Of a DNA stretch of 64,000 bases, positions 34,987-43,381 are shown one piece after another. Source of the DNA: Dongia_B soli. Its GTDB lineage: Bacteria > Pseudomonadota > Alphaproteobacteria > Dongiales > Dongiaceae. The stretch spans positions 1,359,343-1,423,342 of the forward strand of contig NZ_JAXCLW010000001.1 in NCBI RefSeq assembly GCF_034044715.1, given 5' to 3'. How positions within the stretch are numbered: the stretch's first letter is position 1; every line of letters starts with the position of its first letter. The notes under the pieces were generated by a model that saw only the letters and a program-made list of their open reading frames with translations, was not told where the DNA came from and did no database searches. A program made the translations under genes and the position numbers.

Positions 34987-35745
34987 ATGACACTTGCCAT
35001 GGAAAGCGCCAAATCCTCGATCGCCGGTATGGCCGTCAGCGGCCTCTGGCGCTATCCGGTGCAAAGCCTGCGTGGCGAGAAGCTGCAAGAGGCCCGGTTC
35101 ACCGCGCGCGGGCTCGTGGGCGATCGCGGCTATGGCATTGCCGATGTGGCAAGCGGAGTCCTGGTCGGCTCGTCACGCCCCGGCTGGAACGATCTCATCA
35201 CCTGGCAGGCGCGTTACCTCGCGCCGGTTGTGGCCAACGATTCCTTGCCACCGGCCGAAATCGCTTTTCCCGATGGCGGCACCGTGCGCAGCGACGATCC
35301 GGATTGCGACAGGGTGCTGTCGGAGCGGCTCGGTAAGCAGGTACGGCTGGTGATCAATGACGGCAGCATCGCCAAAATGCGATACGAGCTCTCACCGTGC
35401 CATTTTCTCACCACGGCGACTTTGGCCGAGTTGCGCAAGGGTTATCCCGAGGGCACTTTCGAGCCCGCGCGTTTCCGGCCCAATGTGCTGCTCGATTGCG
35501 GTGCGGTCAGTGGCTTTTTGGAACAGGATTGGATTGGGCGCGAACTTGCTTGCGGCGATCTGCGCTTCCGGGTGGTCGATAATTGTGTGCGGTGTGTGAT
35601 GACGGTCCGGGCCCAGGGCGATCTGCCGAAGGATCCCCGCATCCTCCATACCGTCACCCAGATGAACCGCACCTTCGCCGGCGGTTATGCCGCCGTCGCC
35701 CAGGCCGGCACGGTGCGGCTGGGCGCGCGCGTTAAGTTGCTTTAG
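34987..35745 (+). CDS. MOSC domain protein
   Basis: A 252-residue protein with an N-terminal beta-barrel (VSGLWRYPVQSLRGEKL) and a C-terminal MOSC domain. The conserved segment VVDNCVRCVMTVRAQGDL carries the Cys pair typical of molybdenum-cofactor-sulphurase-related proteins. GAGGGAGGG precedes the ATG. Likely a molybdenum-enzyme or N-hydroxylated-base-reducing partner, with no specific substrate evident. Its stop overlaps the converging DUF4170 gene by 4 bases. Confidence 0.85.
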   Translation: MTLAMESAKSSIAGMAVSGLWRYPVQSLRGEKLQEARFTARGLVGDRGYGIADVASGVLVGSSRPGWNDLITWQARYLAPVVANDSLPPAEIAFPDGGTVRSDDPDCDRVLSERLGKQVRLVINDGSIAKMRYELSPCHFLTTATLAELRKGYPEGTFEPARFRPNVLLDCGAVSGFLEQDWIGRELACGDLRFRVVDNCVRCVMTVRAQGDLPKDPRILHTVTQMNRTFAGGYAAVAQAGTVRLGARVKLL

Positions 35746-36146
35746 CGACCTTTGCCGGGCCGTTCCCCGGTAGCCAGCTTCTCGATCCGGTAGCGGCACA
35801 TGGCATCGTCCACCGTCGACCAGGCGCGCCGCGACCATTCGATCTTGGCGCTTTCGTAATCATCGAACGGGCCGAACCATTGTTCGCCGCCACCCGGGGC
35901 CGGTTCGGTGAAGCTGGTATCGCAATAGGGCCCGCCGACCACCCAATAACAGGTCGTAGCGCCTTCCTCTTCGATGCGGAAACGGGCATTGGCCTGATCG
36001 ACAGTTTGCCAGGCGCGCCTCTGCCATTCCGCTTTGGCATCCTCATAGGTCGAAAACGGCCCGTATCGGTGTTCCTTACCGCCATCTTGGAGGCGATCGA
36101 ATTTGGTGTCGGCATAGAGCCCGCCAACCACCCAGTAACGTTTCAT
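35742..36146 (-). CDS. Tandem DUF4170 protein
   Basis: A 134-residue protein made of two copies of the DUF4170 unit: residues 4-60 and 67-123. Both copies read YWVVGG-Y-DT-F, then GPF--YE-AK-EW-RRAW-TVD-A--R(F/Y)RIE. Copies share about 45-50% identity by eye. Family members are usually single-unit proteins of roughly half this size. The fold and function are not established. Cys66 and Cys75 of the second copy have no equivalent in the first. Confidence 0.82.
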   Translation of the reverse strand: MKRYWVVGGLYADTKFDRLQDGGKEHRYGPFSTYEDAKAEWQRRAWQTVDQANARFRIEEEGATTCYWVVGGPYCDTSFTEPAPGGGEQWFGPFDDYESAKIEWSRRAWSTVDDAMCRYRIEKLATGERPGKGR

Positions 36147-36302
36147 AATCGCAAAAACCTCAATATGGCCGCCAGAAACGCATTTGCCGGATCGAATATC
36201 ACAGGCGATCAGTCTAAGCTATCTTCCGAGTCGGGAATATATTCAAAATCGGGATGCCCTGGCGCCACAGAGCGCAGGCAAGCCGGTCAAGGGAGAGTTG
36301 GA

Positions 36303-37040
36303 ATGTCCAAAGGCATGCAGCCGAAAGATTTCGGCGAGCTCTATGACATGTTTCAGGCAAACGTGTCGCGCTACGATTGCGGCCGTTTCTGCGGGCCGAT
36401 CAATGGCGATTCGCCGGTGTGCTGCTCGACGCAGCATGCCGTACCGGTGGTGGAGAAGCCGGAATACGCCTTGCTGAAGAGCCGCACCGATCTTTGGCAC
36501 CGCTTCAAGCCCTATGACGCCACCACGCGCAAGATCGTCAACGAGCTGGGCAGTTCCTGCTGCGCCATCGAATGCAAGGGCGCGCGCTTCTGCGAACGCG
36601 ACAACCGCACTCTTGCTTGCCGCGCCTTTCCCTTCTACCCCTACATCACCCGCGAAGGTAACTTCATCGGGCTCGGCACCTATTGGATTTATGAGGACCG
36701 CTGCTGGCTGATCTCCAACATGCAGGTAGTGGAGCGCGATTTCCTCAAGGAATTCGTCGCCGCCTACGAGTTCCTGTTCGAAAAGGACCCAGCGGAATTC
36801 GAAACCATGAAGCAGCATTCCGCCACGCATCGCCGCACCTTTACCCGGCTGAACCGGCCGATCGCCTTGATCGCCCGCGAAGGCGGTTTTCTGAAGGTCT
36901 TGCCGGGCGGCAAGGGCATCGTGCCGCTGAAGCGCGAAGATCTGCCGCGCATCGGCATCTACAAATCCGAACGCGCCTATGCCCGTGCCGTCAAGGCGGC
37001 CGGCGGCACCATGCCAGCCCAATCGGTCATGGCGCCGTGA
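36303..37040 (+). CDS. Cysteine-cluster protein, YkgJ-like
   Basis: A 245-residue protein with GGGAGAG 6 bases before the ATG. Cysteines cluster at CGRFCG and VCCST (residues ~26-42), SCCAIECKGARFCERD (~84-100) and a single Cys in LACRAFPF. The pattern CC-C-C followed by RxxxCRxFPF recalls the YkgJ-type proteins thought to coordinate zinc or iron. The rest is alpha/beta with no transmembrane segment. It is followed by a DUF421 gene after 23 bases. Function unknown; the metal binding is inferred from the Cys spacing. Confidence 0.72.
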   Translation: MSKGMQPKDFGELYDMFQANVSRYDCGRFCGPINGDSPVCCSTQHAVPVVEKPEYALLKSRTDLWHRFKPYDATTRKIVNELGSSCCAIECKGARFCERDNRTLACRAFPFYPYITREGNFIGLGTYWIYEDRCWLISNMQVVERDFLKEFVAAYEFLFEKDPAEFETMKQHSATHRRTFTRLNRPIALIAREGGFLKVLPGGKGIVPLKREDLPRIGIYKSERAYARAVKAAGGTMPAQSVMAP

Positions 37041-37063
37041 GATAATCGGCGGCCGGAAGAGAG

Positions 37064-37552
37064 ATGAGCGCGGACCGGCTTTCCTCCCTGCTGGCGATCA
37101 GCCTGCCCTGGTGGGAATTCGTCATCCGCGCGTTGGTTGTCTATGCCTTCCTGCTGATCGCGCTGCGCCTTACCGGCAAGCGCCAGGTCGGTCAATTGAC
37201 ACCATTCGACCTGGTGCTGCTGCTGATTCTCAGCAATGCGGTGCAGAATTCCATGAATGGCGGCGATAATTCGCTCCTTGGCGGGCTGATTTCCGCTCTC
37301 ACCCTGGTCGGCTTGAACAGCCTGGTTGGCCGTCTGACGAGCAGCCATCCCAAGCTGGAGCGCCTGATCGACGGCCAGCCGCGTGTGCTGATCAGCAATG
37401 GCCATGTCTATCATGCGGTGATGGTGCAGGAAGGAATTACCCGCGACGAATTGATGGCGGCGCTGCGGCGCAATGGCTGCGAGGGGGCCGAGGATGTGCG
37501 CCTCGCCGTCTTGGAGACCAATGGCGGGATTTCGGTGATCAAGCGCGCATAG
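37064..37552 (+). CDS. DUF421 (YetF-like) membrane protein
   Basis: A 162-residue protein with two to three N-terminal transmembrane helices and a cytosolic C-terminal domain. TGKRQVGQLTPFDLVLLLILSN is the DUF421 signature, and IDGQPRVLISNGHV, then GITRDELMAALR and GISVIK match the soluble part. Members affect spore or stress traits in bacilli; a precise role is unknown. Its end overlaps the converging oxygenase-like gene by 14 bases. Confidence 0.85.
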   Translation: MSADRLSSLLAISLPWWEFVIRALVVYAFLLIALRLTGKRQVGQLTPFDLVLLLILSNAVQNSMNGGDNSLLGGLISALTLVGLNSLVGRLTSSHPKLERLIDGQPRVLISNGHVYHAVMVQEGITRDELMAALRRNGCEGAEDVRLAVLETNGGISVIKRA

Positions 37553-38330
37553 CGCTCTTTTTCTTATTCTTCGTATCCGCAAAAAGGAAGGTGCCGAGCA
37601 GCAGCCAGCGCCGGGCCTGCGCTTCCTTGCCGGGCAAGGCCGTCAGGGGCGTGGTGTAGTGCCAAAAGGGCAGGCGATAGATGGTGAGGCCGCCCAGGCT
37701 ATGCACCGGGACGATCTCGGTGAAATGTCCGCCTTTGGCATAGACCAGATACTGGTGCTGCACGAAGCGGTTGGCGAGCGACAGATGGATGTCGAGATAG
37801 CCTTTCGCAGCGCGGATATTCTCAGGATGATGGTCGTTATGCGGGCCGGCATAATCTCCCGGACCATAGCAGAGCACCTGCTGGCCGCCCTTGCGGTCGA
37901 GCTTGCGACCGGCAACCTGTTCGGCGAAGGCGACGAAGCTCTCGCTGGTTAAAAGATCGATGATGCCGATCTCCCGTGCCACCGTCATGGCCTTGCTGCG
38001 GCGGTTTTCCAGATAGGCGGTCATGACGCGAGCAGTTTTCGGTAGCCATTCCTCGTAGTCGGTTTGCATCTCCCAGATGGTTTCCGACGGGATCGGCGCT
38101 TCCATGCGACGGAGATGCGGCAGGAGAGCGGCTTCCAGGACGTTGCGCATCGCCTCGGCCTTGCGGGGCGCCACCATGCCGTTGAGGGCGATGAAGCGGC
38201 GCCGGGGATCGGCCAAAGCCTGGCAGATCGCTGTATCCTGGCCGGCCAGGACACGCCGCCCGGCTGGTGTCAGCAGGTCTTCGAATTCCCGCGGTAAAGC
38301 GGCGGTGACGGCGGTGGGCAAGGCAGGCAT
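37539..38330 (-). CDS. Putative Fe(II)/2-oxoglutarate oxygenase-like protein
   Basis: About 263 residues. The pattern YGPGDYAGPHNDHHPEN carries an HxD-type metal pair on a beta strand, followed by a double-stranded-helix-like region and a distal His in PVHSLGGLTIY with an Arg after it. The spacing fits the cupin-fold 2OG oxygenases, but the family is not one I can name. Start: ATG at 38330; the longer frame begins with TTG at 38387. It diverges from the RNase T2 gene. Confidence 0.55.
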   Translation of the reverse strand: MPALPTAVTAALPREFEDLLTPAGRRVLAGQDTAICQALADPRRRFIALNGMVAPRKAEAMRNVLEAALLPHLRRMEAPIPSETIWEMQTDYEEWLPKTARVMTAYLENRRSKAMTVAREIGIIDLLTSESFVAFAEQVAGRKLDRKGGQQVLCYGPGDYAGPHNDHHPENIRAAKGYLDIHLSLANRFVQHQYLVYAKGGHFTEIVPVHSLGGLTIYRLPFWHYTTPLTALPGKEAQARRWLLLGTFLFADTKNKKKSAMRA

Positions 38331-38421
38331 CGCGAAGATCCGGTTGGCGACAGTCAATCGGATGTCGTCTATACCGAGTATCTTCAACCTTGGGAACCGT
38401 ATTGCGGATCGAGGGAGATCG

Positions 38422-39096
38422 ATGGGGCGACTGTTGACCGCGATCGTGTTGCTGGCCGGCTGCCTGGGAAGTGGCGCCGCGGAGGCTGCCGACGTATCCG
38501 GCGATTTTGATCTCTATGTCCTCAGCCTCTCCTGGTCGCCGGAATATTGCGCCGCCAATGGAGATGACCGGGTGCAATGCAGCCTCGATCGGCGGGTCGG
38601 TCTGGTCGTGCATGGGTTGTGGCCGCAATATGATACATCGCGCGATGGCGCTGACTGGCCGGCCAATTGTCCTATTCCGCGCCTGCGCACACTGCCGTCG
38701 GGCGTAACGGCGGTCTATCCGACAGAGGATCTGTTTCGCCATGAATGGGGGGAACATGGCAGTTGCTCCGGCCTCTCGCCGGCGGCCTATCTCGATCTCA
38801 CGCGTAAGCTGCGCCAGCGTTTCCAGGTGCCGGCGCCGCTGCAGAAGCCGGACGACGCCCAATCGCTCTCAACCGGATATTTACGGAAGGTTGTGTTGTC
38901 GGCCAATCCCGGCTTGCCGCCAGACGGCCTTGTTTTCGCCTGCAAAGGGAATCACTTGAGCGAGATTCGCCTTTGCTTCACGAAATCGGCGGATACGGAC
39001 TCTTCCGATGGCCGCTTTCGCGCCTGTCCCGCCTCGATGATCGAGCCGGCGGCCCGCCACTGCCCTAGCCGCATTCGCATCAGGGCGCTCCCGTGA
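38422..39096 (+). CDS. Secreted ribonuclease T2
   Basis: A 224-residue protein with a signal peptide (MGRLLTAIVLLAGCLGSGAAEA). Both catalytic blocks are present: CAS1 LVVHGLWPQY and CAS2 HEWGEHGSC, with Cys residues for the usual disulphides. It cleaves single-stranded RNA in the periplasm or medium through a 2',3'-cyclic intermediate. GGGAG lies 5 bases before the ATG. Relatives include E. coli RNase I. Confidence 0.92.
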   Translation: MGRLLTAIVLLAGCLGSGAAEAADVSGDFDLYVLSLSWSPEYCAANGDDRVQCSLDRRVGLVVHGLWPQYDTSRDGADWPANCPIPRLRTLPSGVTAVYPTEDLFRHEWGEHGSCSGLSPAAYLDLTRKLRQRFQVPAPLQKPDDAQSLSTGYLRKVVLSANPGLPPDGLVFACKGNHLSEIRLCFTKSADTDSSDGRFRACPASMIEPAARHCPSRIRIRALP

Positions 39097-39168
39097 GCCG
39101 GCAAGGCGGATTGAGTTTTTAAGCCCTGATCAGTACCTTGCCACGGAGACGACAATGCAAGGCATGGA

Positions 39169-40155
39169 ATGGCTGAACAGATCATGGCTGCCGCTGGCGC
39201 CGCCGATACCATCGACACTCTTATCCTGGCAAGCGACCGCCTGATCCTGCGTGCCCTGCGAGCGCGTGATGCGGAAGCGATTGCCCGCCATGTCAATGAC
39301 TGGGACGTGGTGCGCTATACTGCGATGATTCCCTTCCCCTATGAGCGGCAGATGGCGGTGGATTTCATCGCCTCCCAGGCTGCTTCGCCGCGCCGGGGAT
39401 CGTTCAATCTGGCGATCACGCGCAAATCCGACGGTCAATTGATGGGCTGCATCGGTTTCATTCGCAGCAATGATGCCGACGAAGCGGAGCTTGGCTATTG
39501 GCTGGGTCGGGAATTCTGGGGGCAGGGCTATGCCACCGAGGCGGTGCGGGTGCTGATCGATTTCGCCTTCGCCGATTTGGGCCTCCGGCGCATCCTCGCC
39601 AGCGCTGTCCCCACCAACAAGGCCTCGCATCGCGTACTGGAAAAGAATGGCCTGATCGTCAGCGGGGCCGACGAAATCGCCGCACCCGCCAGAGGTCATC
39701 CGCTGCAGGTCATCTTGCGCCGGGTCGATCGGGAAAATTGGCCGCCGAAGCCGGCCCTGCGCATCGTCACCGTGGTGGCAGTCGCCCTGGTCGATGCCGA
39801 TGGCCGTGTCTTATTGGCACAACGGCCGGAAGGCAAGTCGCTGGCGGGCCTTTGGGAATTTCCCGGCGGGAAGGTCGATCCGGGTGAAACGCCGGAAGCG
39901 GCGCTGATCCGCGAATTGCATGAGGAACTCGGCATCGACGTCAAGCAAAGCTGCCTGGCACCACTGACTTTTGCCTCGCACAGTTATGAGAGCTTCCATC
40001 TGCTGATGCCGCTTTACGTCTGCCGCCGCTGGAACGGCCAGGTGACTTCCCGCGAAGGGCAGAAACTGGCCTGGATCCGGCCGCCGCAATTGCGCACTTA
40101 TCCGATGCCGCCGGCCGATGAGCCGCTCATTCCGGTGCTGATGGACCTGCTTTAA
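39169..40155 (+). CDS. GNAT acetyltransferase-NUDIX (MutT-like) fusion
   Basis: A 328-residue two-domain protein. Residues ~18-180 are a GNAT domain (RLILRALRARDAEAIARHV, acetyl-CoA loop region YWLGREFWGQGYATEAV, and NKASHRVLEKNGL). Residues ~195-325 are a MutT-like NUDIX domain with the box GGKVDPGETPEAALIRELHEE and LAQRPEGKSLAGLWEFPGG. The NUDIX half probably hydrolyses oxidised dNTPs such as 8-oxo-dGTP. The acetyl target is unknown. The two domains are fused in frame without a stop and I recall this architecture from other alphaproteobacteria. Confidence 0.9.
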   Translation: MAEQIMAAAGAADTIDTLILASDRLILRALRARDAEAIARHVNDWDVVRYTAMIPFPYERQMAVDFIASQAASPRRGSFNLAITRKSDGQLMGCIGFIRSNDADEAELGYWLGREFWGQGYATEAVRVLIDFAFADLGLRRILASAVPTNKASHRVLEKNGLIVSGADEIAAPARGHPLQVILRRVDRENWPPKPALRIVTVVAVALVDADGRVLLAQRPEGKSLAGLWEFPGGKVDPGETPEAALIRELHEELGIDVKQSCLAPLTFASHSYESFHLLMPLYVCRRWNGQVTSREGQKLAWIRPPQLRTYPMPPADEPLIPVLMDLL

Positions 40156-40176
40156 ACCAATCCCAGCCGTTCGGCG

Positions 40177-41127
40177 TCAGTGACAGCCGCCGCCGAAGAC
40201 ATCGGTCAGGCTGGTCTGTCCGCTGCCGGGTTTCAGCGGCTGTTGCTGCGATTGATGCGGCGACCAGCCGGTCAGGAACAATATTTGGAAAGTCGCTTTC
40301 AGACGTCCGTCAGGAGCAGCATGATCCTGCGCGTAAAGCGCGGCGGCGTGGGCAATCACAGCACGCCGCGTCGGGCGCTTCAGCCGGTCGACCACCAGAT
40401 TTGCCTCCCCCATGCCGCGCAGATCGGCCAGCAGCTTCAGCATGTTCGGATAGGTGACGGTGATCGTCTCGCTATCCACCACCGGCAAAGCGAAGCCGGC
40501 ACGTTGCATGAGGGCGGCGGCATCGGCGACATCGGCGAAGGGGGAGACGCGCGGGCTGACGCCCCCGGTCTCCGCCAGTTCCGCCCGCATCAGGCAGTCG
40601 CGCAATTCCTGCAATGTGTTGCCGCCGAACATCGCGCCCAGGAACAGGCCGTCGGGTTTCAGCGCCCGGTGGATTTGCAGCAGCGCACCGGGCAGGTCGT
40701 TGACCCAATGCAGATTAAGATTGCTGAGGATGAGATCGATCGCCCCCGCCTGGACCGGCAACCATTCCTCATCGGCGATGAAAGCCGGATTGCCGCCCAG
40801 ATGCGCGCGGCCTGCCATCGCCATCGACAGGTCGGCCTGCAGGAATGTCTCGACGCCGCCGCGCCCCTCGCGCAGACGCGCTAGCAGCCCGTCATGGCAA
40901 CCGAGATCGAGGGCCAAAGGAAAGCTGCGGGTGACGTCATCCAGCCGGTCCAGCAGCCGTTCGCCCACTTCCGCCATCAGGAAATCGTGAGCAGCGAAGC
41001 CGCCGGCCCGCCGGTCGCGGCGGCGCCGCAGCAATGCGCGGTCGAAAACGCGGGCCTTGGCCGGTACGGTTTCACGCAGATCGGCGGATAGGCTGTTCGG
41101 TTTCTGATCGGTCTTCGGGTCAGTCAT
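40177..41127 (-). CDS. NDUFAF5-like SAM methyltransferase/hydroxylase family protein
   Basis: A 316-residue protein. Motif I is LALDLGCHDGLLA, motif IV IDLILSNLNLHWVNDLPG, then ALKPDGLFLGAMFGG. The N-terminal FDRALLRRRRDRRA and the SNLNLHWVNDLPG block match NDUFAF5, the mitochondrial complex I assembly factor that hydroxylates an Arg of NDUFS7, and its alphaproteobacterial relatives. BioC is a less likely alternative. The start is ATG at 41127; an upstream ATG at 41142 lacks support. The C-terminal tail is Gln/Gly-rich and ends with GGGCH. Confidence 0.82.
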   Translation of the reverse strand: MTDPKTDQKPNSLSADLRETVPAKARVFDRALLRRRRDRRAGGFAAHDFLMAEVGERLLDRLDDVTRSFPLALDLGCHDGLLARLREGRGGVETFLQADLSMAMAGRAHLGGNPAFIADEEWLPVQAGAIDLILSNLNLHWVNDLPGALLQIHRALKPDGLFLGAMFGGNTLQELRDCLMRAELAETGGVSPRVSPFADVADAAALMQRAGFALPVVDSETITVTYPNMLKLLADLRGMGEANLVVDRLKRPTRRAVIAHAAALYAQDHAAPDGRLKATFQILFLTGWSPHQSQQQPLKPGSGQTSLTDVFGGGCH

Positions 41128-41249
41128 GGCGGCAGTATGCAAAGCGGCGGCGGTAATGCAATCGCATAGCGTTACATCGGTTCCAATCTCTTACTTGGCA
41201 GCGCCGGGAGGCATTGACAATCATTGCGGGCAACCGATCAATAGGCCCT

Positions 41250-42041
41250 ATGTCGCCACTCGAATCCCGAACCGCTCCTTCATGGTCCCGTCTTTCTGCC
41301 ATCTCACGATCGCTGGCAGGACGGCTGGTGGATGCGGTTTTGCCGCCCCGTTGCCTGAAATGCGGCGCCCTGGTCGAGGCGCAAGGCAGTCTCTGCATGA
41401 CCTGCTGGCCGCAATTGCGCCTGCTGGCGCCGCCCTGTTGCACCTGTTGCGGCTATCCGTTCGAGAGCGACTTGGAGGTTGCTCTCTGTGCGGCCTGCAT
41501 GGCTCAGCCGCCGCGTTATGCCCGTGCACGATCCGTGCTCGCCTATGATGAGGGCAGTCGCGACCTCATCCTTGCGTTCAAGCATGCCGATCGTGGCGAT
41601 CTGACCATGCCCTTTGCCCGCTGGATGGCACGGGCCGGTGCGGAATTGCTGGCCGAGGCGGATCTGATCGCGCCGCTGCCGCTGCATTGGCGCCGCCTGC
41701 TGTTTCGCCGCTACAACCAGGCGGCCTTGCTGGCCACTGCTATCGGGCGGATCGCCGGCCGACCGGTGATGCCGGATCTGCTGCGGCGCCATCGCGCCAC
41801 GCCGAAACAAGGCCATCTCAGCCGCAGCGCCCGGCGGCGCAATGTCCAGGGAGCCTTCCGCCTATCGGAAAAACATGAGTCGATGATCGCCGGCAAGCGC
41901 CTGCTGCTGATCGATGATGTGATCACCACGGGGGCCACGGTAGAAAGCTGCGCCCGCATCCTGCTGGACCGCGGGGCGGCCGCCGTTGATGTCCTGGCGC
42001 TGGCGCAAGTTATCCGGCCAAGGAGCGTAACGTCGGCGTGA
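41250..42041 (+). CDS. ComF family phosphoribosyltransferase-like protein
   Basis: A 263-residue cytosolic protein. The N-terminal double zinc-ribbon region shows CLKCG, CMTCW, CCTCCG and CAACM. The C-terminal PRTase fold carries the PRPP loop LLLIDDVITTGAT. Family members act in DNA uptake in Gram-positives and nucleotide salvage is suspected. The ATG at 41250 is used; a TTG at 41214 is too close to GGGAGG to be convincing. It diverges from the NDUFAF5-like gene. Confidence 0.88.
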   Translation: MSPLESRTAPSWSRLSAISRSLAGRLVDAVLPPRCLKCGALVEAQGSLCMTCWPQLRLLAPPCCTCCGYPFESDLEVALCAACMAQPPRYARARSVLAYDEGSRDLILAFKHADRGDLTMPFARWMARAGAELLAEADLIAPLPLHWRRLLFRRYNQAALLATAIGRIAGRPVMPDLLRRHRATPKQGHLSRSARRRNVQGAFRLSEKHESMIAGKRLLLIDDVITTGATVESCARILLDRGAAAVDVLALAQVIRPRSVTSA

Positions 42042-42233
42042 GAGCGCCAGAATGTGATGCGAATCACAGCTTTTCGTCACTATTTGCCAGGTAACTTATC
42101 GGGAGAAGGTTAAGAATCCGGATGGCACGGCTGCCTTGCGGTCAATGCAAGCAGGGGGGTCTTGCCAAGAATACCTTAACCGCCAGATGTTACGGTGTGG
42201 TCATCTTGAACAACTGGAGTCGTCTGGACCATC

Positions 42234-42497
42234 ATGGCCAAAGTTGAGATTTATACGACAATGATCTGCCCCTATTGCGTCCGCGCCAAAAAGCTGCTGG
42301 AGGCGAAGGGGGTGACCTATACCGAGATCGATGTCATGGCCGACAGAAGCTTGCGGGCGAAGATGACGGAGCGGGCCGGTGGCCGCACCTCCGTGCCGCA
42401 GATCTTCATCAATGGCCAGCATGTCGGGGGTTGCGACGATCTTTATGCGCTCGACCGGCAGGGCCAGTTGGCGCCGATGCTGAGCCAGGCCGGCTGA
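42234..42497 (+). CDS. grxC: Glutaredoxin 3 (dithiol)
   Basis: An 87-residue thioredoxin-fold protein with active site CPYC (residues 12-15) and the glutathione-binding RTSVPQIFING and GGCDDL. It uses glutathione to reduce disulphides in the cytosol. A 192-base gap upstream holds no gene. The Nit-type amidase follows after 16 bases, probably co-transcribed. Confidence 0.95.
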   Translation: MAKVEIYTTMICPYCVRAKKLLEAKGVTYTEIDVMADRSLRAKMTERAGGRTSVPQIFINGQHVGGCDDLYALDRQGQLAPMLSQAG

Positions 42498-42513
42498 CAG
42501 GAGCATTACCGGG

Positions 42514-43377
42514 ATGACCGCCGCCGATAAGACGCTCTTCAAAGCGGGCTGTATTCAGATGACGGCGGGGCGCGAGGTGCTCCCCAACCTGGAGCAAGCG
42601 GCGGCACTAATTCGCGATGCAGCGGCGGCTGGCGCGCAATTCGTCATGACGCCGGAAAACACCAGTATCATCGAGCCTGATAAGCCGTTGGCGGTCAAAA
42701 AGGCATTCCCGGAAGCCGATCATCCCGGCATTCCCTTCTTCGCCGATCTGGCGCGTGAGCTGAACATCTGGTTGTCGATTGGTTCTATGGCGATTCGCCT
42801 GGATAACCGGAAGCTGGCCAATCGCAGCTTCCTGTTCGGCCCCGACGGGATCCTGCGGGCGCGCTACGACAAGATCCACATGTTCGATGTCGATTTGCCG
42901 AATGGCGAGGTCTACCGGGAATCCGCTACCATGCAGCCCGGGGATCAGGCGGTGATTGCGGAAACGCCCTGGGGCAAGCTTGGCCTCACCGTTTGCTATG
43001 ACGTCCGCTTTGCCTATCTCTATCGCGCGCTGGCCCAGGCAGGTGCGACTTTCCTGACGGTGCCGGCGGCCTTCACTGTGCCTACCGGCGAGGCCCATTG
43101 GCACGTACTTCTGCGGGCGCGGGCGATCGAAACCGGCTGCTTCGTCTTCGCGGCGGCGCAATGCGGCACCCATGCCGAAGGACGGCGTACCTACGGCCAT
43201 TCGTTGATCGTCGCCCCTTGGGGAGAGATCCTGGCTGACGCCGGCAGCGAACCCGGTTTCATTCTGGCCGATATCGACACCACCAAGGTGGCCACGGCAC
43301 GCGGCGCGATCCCGGCTTTGCGCCATGACCGGCCCTTTGCCGAGCCGGTGATCCACTCTTTGGCCGCAGTCGACTGA
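42514..43377 (+). CDS. Nit-family carbon-nitrogen hydrolase
   Basis: A 287-residue nitrilase-superfamily amidase. The catalytic Glu-Lys-Cys are in TPENTSIIE, YDKIHMFDVD and GLTVCYDVRF. The HMFDVDLP block and KLGLTVCYD fit the Nit1/Nit2 branch, whose Nit1 members remove deaminated glutathione. The grxC neighbour supports a glutathione-repair role. An AGGAG lies ahead of the ATG at 42514. Confidence 0.88.
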   Translation: MTAADKTLFKAGCIQMTAGREVLPNLEQAAALIRDAAAAGAQFVMTPENTSIIEPDKPLAVKKAFPEADHPGIPFFADLARELNIWLSIGSMAIRLDNRKLANRSFLFGPDGILRARYDKIHMFDVDLPNGEVYRESATMQPGDQAVIAETPWGKLGLTVCYDVRFAYLYRALAQAGATFLTVPAAFTVPTGEAHWHVLLRARAIETGCFVFAAAQCGTHAEGRRTYGHSLIVAPWGEILADAGSEPGFILADIDTTKVATARGAIPALRHDRPFAEPVIHSLAAVD

Positions 43378-43381
43378 TTTT

